In this document: positions 1-5,400 of the stretch, piece after piece
How the letters are laid out: the number at the start of each line of letters is the position of its first letter
Position numbering within the stretch: the stretch's first letter is position 1
DNA from: Clostridiales bacterium
GTDB lineage: Bacteria; Bacillota; Clostridia; Oscillospirales; Oscillospiraceae
NCBI GenBank assembly: GCA_003516765.1
Contig: DPCD01000020.1
Coordinates: 1-6,125, forward strand
DNA length: 6,125 nt
Reading direction: 5' to 3'
Program-made: the position numbers and the translations under genes
The notes under the pieces: model-generated
Database searches by the model: none
Told to the model about the DNA's origin: nothing
What the model saw: only the letters and a program-made list of their open reading frames with translations

Positions 1-2
1 AC

Positions 3-446
3 ACCTACAGCCTGAACGATATGCTCGAAAGCGTCAAAAAGCAGTCGAACCAGATTCAGGGCATGCTCGCGGCAATCGGCGCGGTGTCGATGCTCGTCTC
101 GGCAATCTGCATTGCGAACACGATGATGATGTCCATCAACGAGCGCCGCAAGGAAATCGGCGTTCTCAAGGTGCTGGGCAGCGAGATGACCGACATCATG
201 TTCATGTTCATGGTCGAGGCGCTGCTGGTCGGTATTGCGGGCGGTCTGTTCGGCATGGGCTTGAGTTTCGGCATGCGGGAGTTAATACCGGTGCTGTTCT
301 CCGACATGGATGTGCGCAGCATCATTCCGGTCTGGCTGGTCGTGGTGGGTTTAGGCTTCTCCGGCATTGTGGCGCTGCTCTCAGCCCTCGCCCCCGCGAT
401 TGGCGCAATGCGCATTTCGCCGTTGGAAGCTATTCGGGCAGAGTAA
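3..446 (+). CDS. ABC transporter permease, MacB/FtsX family (C-terminal part, 5' truncated)
   Basis: This is the C-terminal end of an integral-membrane permease that would work with a cytoplasmic ABC ATPase. The frame is open from the left edge, so the true start lies outside; the ATG at 21 is internal. The visible 147 residues hold a membrane helix at about 20-43, then the cytoplasmic stretch NERRKEIGVLKVLGS (46-60), which matches the conserved segment after the second FtsX-family helix. Two further hydrophobic regions follow at about 64-90 and 106-135, the first with EALLVGIAGGLFG. The chain ends in the family-typical P-x-x-AI-x-x-E pattern (SPLEAIRAE). Third codon positions are G/C-rich (25 of the first 30 codons), unlike the next gene. 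Family assignment is strong. Substrate is unknown: MacB-type exporters, lipoprotein-release permeases and peptide-resistance transporters share this C-terminus. No terminator with a T-run follows the TAA at 444-446. Confidence 0.92.
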   Translation, partial: TYSLNDMLESVKKQSNQIQGMLAAIGAVSMLVSAICIANTMMMSINERRKEIGVLKVLGSEMTDIMFMFMVEALLVGIAGGLFGMGLSFGMRELIPVLFSDMDVRSIIPVWLVVVGLGFSGIVALLSALAPAIGAMRISPLEAIRAE

Positions 447-833
447 ACGCGTAATGCTTGAAATAGAAAACGATGGAGTGGCGCTAAATAATTCCTTGCT
501 GGCAATATGCAGATAAGGCAAAAACGCGACACTTATAAGCAACGCCGAGCCACAGATGCGCAAATAGGTTCCTTACAAAGCTGCCTCGATTTCCTGCAGC
601 GCACAGCTTGGCAAGTTATCTGTTCTATCTGACAGTTGAAATCATGCGCAGACGCAAAAATGTGCAAAACAAGAGCTGAAGATGCAGCAAGCGATCCGAT
701 CAGTAAGTTGCTTTGCAACAGAAACAAATCTAAGACTTGTACAATTTAAGATCATTATTTCGAACAACCTTTGCGGAATCCATGCCACATCCATCGCGGT
801 AGTTGGCAAATCTGTAGAGGGAACACATCTTTG

Positions 834-863
834 TATTCTGCTCGGAGAAATCCGAGTCGAATA
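834..863 (+). promoter_or_regulatory. 5' UTR hairpin with GAAA tetraloop upstream of the DUF4430 gene
   Basis: A perfect 6-bp stem, CTCGGA (841-846) with TCCGAG (851-856), is closed by a GAAA loop of the stable GNRA class. Outward pairing continues after a 2-nt by 2-nt internal loop: TATTC (834-838) pairs with GAATA (859-863). An A-rich single-stranded stretch follows, then the Shine-Dalgarno 13 nt beyond the stem. With no T-run it is not an intrinsic terminator. It leaves the ribosome site free, so an mRNA-stabilising role for a highly expressed secreted protein is plausible; this role is inferred. Confidence 0.5.
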
Positions 864-876
864 AATAAAAAATACT

Positions 877-884
877 AGGAGGAA
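877..884 (+). promoter_or_regulatory. Strong Shine-Dalgarno for the gene at 891
   Basis: AGGAGGAA contains the full AGGAGG consensus, with 8 nt between AGGAGG and the ATG at 891. The flanks are A-rich and open. It fixes the start of the downstream gene and predicts strong translation. Confidence 0.93.
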
Positions 885-890
885 TACAAA

Positions 891-2393
891 ATGAAAACGC
901 GGAAGATTCTTGCACTCTTGCTTGCCATGGTTATGGTTCTTGGACTGTGCTCAATGGCATCCGCAGCTGCGCCTAATGACAAGGTGCAGATCAACAACAT
1001 GATGGTTGACGCATCGAAGGTTGATCTCGCTTCTTTCGGTCTTTCTGCAGAAGAAGAAATCGTACCGGTTGAGACGTTTGCTGCAACAGCCACCTACAGC
1101 GACTTGGATGTAAACGCTAACTTGCCGCCGATTAAGAAGATCCTGATTCAGGGCTTTAATGAAAGCGATATCAGCAGCAATGTTGGTATCATGCAGGGAA
1201 ATGCAATCTACACGCTGACGATGCCGTCTGGCACAAAAGCAACCCAGCTTACTAACAAGGTTGTTACCTTTGTACTCGGCGGCACTTCCACAACGCCGAC
1301 GGGCAGCACGATTAACCTCACTTATAACGGAACGACCTATTCCGCTACAGCAGGCGGCTCTATCAGCATCACCATGACGCTGACGCCGAATGTTTCTACC
1401 CCGCTTACCGCTACTTGGACAGCGCTGAACAGCGATGGCAGCACGACGGCAAAGAATAGAAGCTGCCAGCTTACTGCATACGTTCCTGTTAATACAACTG
1501 ATGTTAGCCTTAGCAGCCTGACAATCGAAGGAACGGATGCTGATATTTCCAGTTCTACCGTTGGTGGCGTTACTCGTTATGTTTGCGTGGCAGAACTTGA
1601 AGACGTAACTTCTTTGACCGGTTTGGAAGTTGTCGCGGAGCTTGGCAGCGGTAACGCAGAAGCTACACTTGGCGGTATTGGCGGCGTTAAGGACGAAAAT
1701 GACGATACGCTTGTCACTTTCTCCGATGTCGACCTGACCACGTCCAAAAATCTGGAGATTACAAATACTACTTATTCCAGAACCTATCAGGTTTCCGCAC
1801 ATATCAAGGATGGAACGGTGACTGTTCACATCGCAATCCGCTCCTTCCTCGCCGATGAATATCTTGAGAACCGCACGAACTGGTATTCCGGTTATGGCAC
1901 AAGCTCTGTTTCTAGTACCGAAAAGACGAGACTCTTAGGCGTTGCATCGTATCTGCGCAGTGCAAACAGCCCGACGACAAGCACCGAAACAAAGAACTAC
2001 AATGGAAATGGTCCGCTTAGTCAAGAAGCTTCGGGGAGAATGATCTTCAGCGAGGAGTCCTATGTCACGCTGAATGTTCCGGCTTCTTACACGGTGAGAG
2101 ATGCCCTGAACAGCTTCACCAGCAATACGACATACTTCCCCAACGGTTTTGCGATCACCGGTAGCGACAGCTATATTGAAGCCATGGGTCAGACGTCAAG
2201 CAATGTCATGGGCGAGTTCGATTGCGGCTCTGCCAGCGGCTGGATGTACACGGCAAGAACCAGCCGGACAGATGTAACGTCTGCTCTGCCCAACGCTGGC
2301 GCGAATACATGGCCGGTTTCGAACGGCATGTATATCGACTGGTATTATACCGCAGCATACGGCATGGACTTCGGCTATTCGATGTTCGGCTAA
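891..2393 (+). CDS. Secreted DUF4430-domain (transcobalamin-like beta domain) protein
   Basis: This is a 500-residue exported protein. Residues 1-27 form a Sec signal peptide: basic KTRK, hydrophobic core 6-19, and a likely cut after A25 (SMASA) or A27. Residues about 28-340 are Ser/Thr/Gly-rich and look all-beta; the stretch near 90-190 (MPSGTK, NLTYNGTTYS) and that near 205-320 (LSSLTIEG) resemble Ig- or cadherin-like sandwiches, but I cannot assign a family. A low-complexity linker at about 340-383 leads to the C-terminal domain (384-500). This domain has the DUF4430 marks: a beta/helix start (YVTLNVPASYTVRDALNSF), SGWMYT at 449-454, IDWYYT at 482-487 and GMDFG at 491-495. DUF4430 resembles the cobalamin-capping beta domain of transcobalamins, and in bacterial surface proteins it often occurs with alpha/alpha-barrel domains; such a barrel is in the next gene. 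No LPXTG, SLH or C-terminal membrane helix is seen, so release or non-covalent attachment is likely. Ligand unknown. Confidence 0.9.
   Translation: MKTRKILALLLAMVMVLGLCSMASAAAPNDKVQINNMMVDASKVDLASFGLSAEEEIVPVETFAATATYSDLDVNANLPPIKKILIQGFNESDISSNVGIMQGNAIYTLTMPSGTKATQLTNKVVTFVLGGTSTTPTGSTINLTYNGTTYSATAGGSISITMTLTPNVSTPLTATWTALNSDGSTTAKNRSCQLTAYVPVNTTDVSLSSLTIEGTDADISSSTVGGVTRYVCVAELEDVTSLTGLEVVAELGSGNAEATLGGIGGVKDENDDTLVTFSDVDLTTSKNLEITNTTYSRTYQVSAHIKDGTVTVHIAIRSFLADEYLENRTNWYSGYGTSSVSSTEKTRLLGVASYLRSANSPTTSTETKNYNGNGPLSQEASGRMIFSEESYVTLNVPASYTVRDALNSFTSNTTYFPNGFAITGSDSYIEAMGQTSSNVMGEFDCGSASGWMYTARTSRTDVTSALPNAGANTWPVSNGMYIDWYYTAAYGMDFGYSMFG
2040..2390 (+). other. DUF4430 / transcobalamin-like C-terminal domain
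   Basis: Residues 384-500 of the upstream secreted protein. The order of features fits the family: beta strand, short helix (VRDALNSF), a variable loop (405-445), SGWMYT, a loop with the usual 'name-the-position then dGD' turn replaced by SNGMY, then I-x-W-x-YT and a G-x-D-x-G end. The usual Asp in the D-G-D turn is not present here (SNGM at 477-480). Confidence 0.75.
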
Positions 2394-2406
2394 TGACTAC
2401 CTGATA

Positions 2407-2449
2407 TGCCCCAGCAGGGAGCGCCGCAAGGCGCTTCCTGCCAGGGGCA
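2407..2449 (+). promoter_or_regulatory. Long intercistronic hairpin (GCAA loop) between the two secreted-protein genes
   Basis: The inner stem pairs 2414-2425 with 2430-2441: 12 pairs including one G-T wobble, capped by the GNRA loop GCAA (2426-2429). After a small asymmetric internal loop, an outer stem pairs TGCCCC (2407-2412) perfectly with GGGGCA (2444-2449). It begins 13 nt after the first gene's stop codon, and its last base is the first base of the next gene's AGGAAAG site. No T-run follows, so a simple intrinsic terminator is unlikely. Likely roles, by inference, are 3'-end protection of the first message after processing, giving more of the first protein than of the giant one, or restraint of ribosome access to the second gene. 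Confidence 0.65.
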
Positions 2450-2455
2450 GGAAAG
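2449..2455 (+). promoter_or_regulatory. Ribosome-binding site for the giant surface-protein gene
   Basis: AGGAAAG lies 8 nt before the ATG at 2464. It is weaker than the AGGAGG of the gene upstream and directly abuts the 2407-2449 hairpin, which may limit access. It supports 2464 as the start, in agreement with the signal peptide that begins there. Confidence 0.8.
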
Positions 2456-2463
2456 AGCGTGTT

Positions 2464-5400
2464 ATGAGAACAAACAGGAAAAAGAGCTTGCGCTCTCTTG
2501 CGCTGCTGTTGGCGCTTATACAGATCCTATCGCTTTTTACGCTGGGCGTCGGCGCAGCGGGGCTGGACCCGGACGGTCGTTGGGTAAAAAGATCGGCTCT
2601 CTTGTGGGCTAGAGCAGTCTCGAACGACGATGCGGCAAAAAGGCAGCCATATTATATGCTGTTTGACCGCAACTCCGGCGATAATCTCTCATTTCCAGAA
2701 AATATTTCACTTGCAGCACTGCACAGCTTCGGCACAGCAGATGTGGCGATTGCGCTGCCAGAGGGGCGCGACTGGAAGAACGAAAACAACTATAAGCTGA
2801 AGCTTTATGGGCAGAAGGTAGAAACCGACGCTGACGATTACCAATTTCTCAATATCTATCCGAGCGATACAGTTCTGAACTATCACCATTTCCAGAAGCT
2901 GGAGCGCCGCTATACCACGGGAAGCGCGATGGACAGCAAGATGTATGTGCCGTCCGGAAGTCTGCTTTCCGAAACAAATTATTATATCGTTCCGCAGAAG
3001 TATGTAGAGTTTGCGGGCGTAAAACCAACACGGAATCCAGACGGGAGCTATACAAATCCCTATTATACAACAGAAGAAGAAGCTGCGATACGTGCGCTGT
3101 TTCCGCAATACAAGAGCCGGGTAGACGCGCACAACGCATTAAAGAATTATATTTTGTCCCAAACGGAGCTTCATGTGGGCGGCTACCATCCGCAGATGGC
3201 ATATCGTTTGATTGGTTCACAGGCTGTGAATTTGTACGGTCAGGTCACGGAGGACGCCTTTTTGAACGCTGTGCATGGCGAAGGCTATGATCTGGCGCAG
3301 ACACAGGAGTTCCTCAGCACCGTTATGGATGGAATCTACGACTATGTGGAGTCCAGCAGGATTGATGCGCCGGAGATCACATCCTTTGAGCTTGGCGGCT
3401 CCAAGGCGAGAATCGATGCAAAAAACCGAAAAGTAACGGTCAATATCCCGCTTGGCTACGATACATCCGGCATGACCCCGGCAATTACGACAAGCGGTTA
3501 TACCTACGCACAGCTGGTCAGCGGCAGCACCAGCAGCTCCGTTATGAAGTACAAGGTGACGCCGTATTGCCCGATAACTGGTCTTCTCTATAACGGACAG
3601 CGCGACTCATCTGGCAATATCTATACGGATCTCAGCCAGGAGTGGACGGTTGAACTCAAGTTTGGCGAGCAGCCGTTCAACGATGTAACGTCTTTCAGCA
3701 TCTACGATGCAAAGTACCAGAAGCAGCGCGAGGCTACAATCGCAAATCCGGAAAAAGCTGGAGAGCTTGGCTCTATCACGCTGAATATGCCGGTTGGTAC
3801 GGATCGGAAGTCGCTGGTGCCGACGATCACGCATTTGGGGCAATATGTCCAGATCGAAGAAAACGGCGAATGGAAGACCATTGAATCTGGTAAGGCGTAT
3901 GATTTCAGCACCGTTCGGAAAATCCGCGTCAAAAATGACAGCTTTGGCGGCGTTACGACCGAGTATACCGTAACCATTACGGCAGAACAGTCCAAGGAAT
4001 GCAAGATCCTTGGCTACAAAATCGGCTATGCCGAGGGCGTGATCGACGAGCAGAATCATACCGTAACCATTGAAGTCCCGTATGGAACGGATCTGACAAA
4101 GCAGACCGCAGAGGTCACCTGTTCTGAGTTTGCAGAGAATACTGTAAAGCCGAGCTTGCTTGTCTATAACATGGATCTCACGTATGTGATCAAGGCAGAA
4201 AACGGAACAGAGCAGCCATATAAGGTCAGAATCACACAAACCGCACCGGCGACCGGAAAGAATATTCTGGGTTTCAGTTACGGCAGTATCTCTGCCAGAA
4301 TTGGTGAAAAGGATATTCTTCTGGAAGTACCGTTCTCTGTCGATCTGAAGACACTTGCGCCGACGATTGTTGTTTCCGATTTTGCGACGGTAAGCCCGGC
4401 AAGCAACGAAGCCGTAGATTTTACCAATTCAGAGAAAACACCTGTTATTTATACGGTTCGGGCGCAGGATGGCACGGAAAAGAAATACAATGTAGTGGTC
4501 AAAAAAGCCGCGCAGCCGGATTCCGTCCCATATGGCGACATTCTGGAAGAGGTAAAAAGCAATATCATTGCGGACTACAAGTCCCGCCGCGATGGTACAT
4601 TACTTACGGATGACTGGATCTTGATGAACCTTGGCTTTGCAACCTGTAATCAGGAGGTCGCATCGGGTGAGGATCTTCCGTATGGTCTTAATATCTACGG
4701 ACACATAAAGGCTATTGCACCAAACAAGATGACGGATTACGCTCGCGTAATTATGATGCTGACTGCGCTTGGCATCAACGCCAGTAATCTGGATATCTAC
4801 AGAGACAGCAATAATACGCCGTTTACAGATGGCAGCGGAAAAGCGGTCAGCAGTCTTGTAAAGGAACTTTATAGCTACAGCGGCAGCTATACGATCAACG
4901 GTCCGATCTATGCGCTGATTGCACTGGATATGGGTAACTACACCGTGCCGAAGGATGCGAAATGGACGCGCGAGAAGCTGCTGGAAGAAATTCTTTCCCA
5001 TCAGTACGGCTCAGACGGATTTGGGATCGATATGGTGGCGATGCTGATGCAGAGTCTGTATCCGTACATCAACGATCCGACCTACGGCGAGCGCGTCAAG
5101 GCAAAGATGCAGGAAGGCTATGACATCATTCTTGGCTATCAGACTGCATCTGGTGTCGATCCGATGGGAAGTGATTATACGTTCTTCTCTTGGGGAACGA
5201 CGAACAGCGAATCCTGCGCACAGGTAATCTGCGCAATGTGTGCAATGGGCGTGGACGTCGGCACAGACCCGAATTTCAGCGCTTACAGCACGGGTGATTA
5301 TACGCAGGATAAGGGCGTCATTCCCACATGGCTAAACCGATATCTGATGCCCAGCAAGGCGGGCTTCGGTCATACGGATAACAGCCATAATGAAATGGCA

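Larger units (their letters stand above)
447..890. other. 444-bp intergenic region, no supported gene
   Basis: No reading frame here on either strand has both a ribosome-binding site and a recognisable protein, and I see no tRNA, rRNA or repeat array. There is no intrinsic terminator for the permease. The stretch is A/T-richer than the permease and contains small palindromes: CTTATAAG at 532-539, GTTGC-TTT-GCAAC at 707-719 and TTGTACAA at 737-744. TATAAG (534-539) and TACAAT (740-745) each match a sigma-70 -10 box at five of six positions, but neither has a good -35 at 16-18 bp. The gap therefore probably holds the promoter and a long leader for the gene at 891, but the start site cannot be fixed. 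The left edge of the lower-GC segment must also lie in or near this gap. Confidence 0.6.

Noticed and set aside
408..650. ATGCGCA recurring at 408, 556 and 644 as an operator repeat
   Set aside because: The copies are short, irregularly spaced, and one lies inside the permease coding sequence; chance is sufficient in this composition.
740..745. TACAAT as a sigma-70 -10 element
   Set aside because: The hexamer is good, but no -35 hexamer occurs at 16-18 bp; TTGCAA at 713-718 is 21 bp away.
682..864. 60-codon plus-strand frame in the intergenic gap
   Set aside because: No Shine-Dalgarno, no recognisable protein, and it overlaps the leader hairpin of the gene at 891.
939..956. Possible lipoprotein attachment Cys (C20) in the first signal peptide
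   Set aside because: The sequence before it is V-L-G-L-C; Leu at -1 does not fit a lipobox, and an ordinary SMASA cut site follows.
951..1829. 292-codon open frame on the minus strand
   Set aside because: It lies wholly antisense to the DUF4430 gene, has no ribosome site at its start, is Cys/Arg-rich as antisense frames often are, and resembles no known protein.
2407..2460. Intrinsic terminator after the DUF4430 gene
   Set aside because: The hairpin is strong but is followed by GGAAAGAGCG with no T-run, and the next gene starts only 14 nt beyond the stem.
2406..2612. 68-codon plus-strand frame overlapping the start of the giant gene
   Set aside because: It begins inside the intercistronic hairpin, lacks a ribosome site, and the overlapping frame from 2464 carries a signal peptide and more than 1200 codons.
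3607..4239. 210-codon open frame on the minus strand
   Set aside because: It is antisense to clear beta-repeat coding sequence, with no ribosome site and no recognisable product. The same applies to the minus-strand frames at 56-532, 2707-3132, 4600-5001 and 5656-6003.
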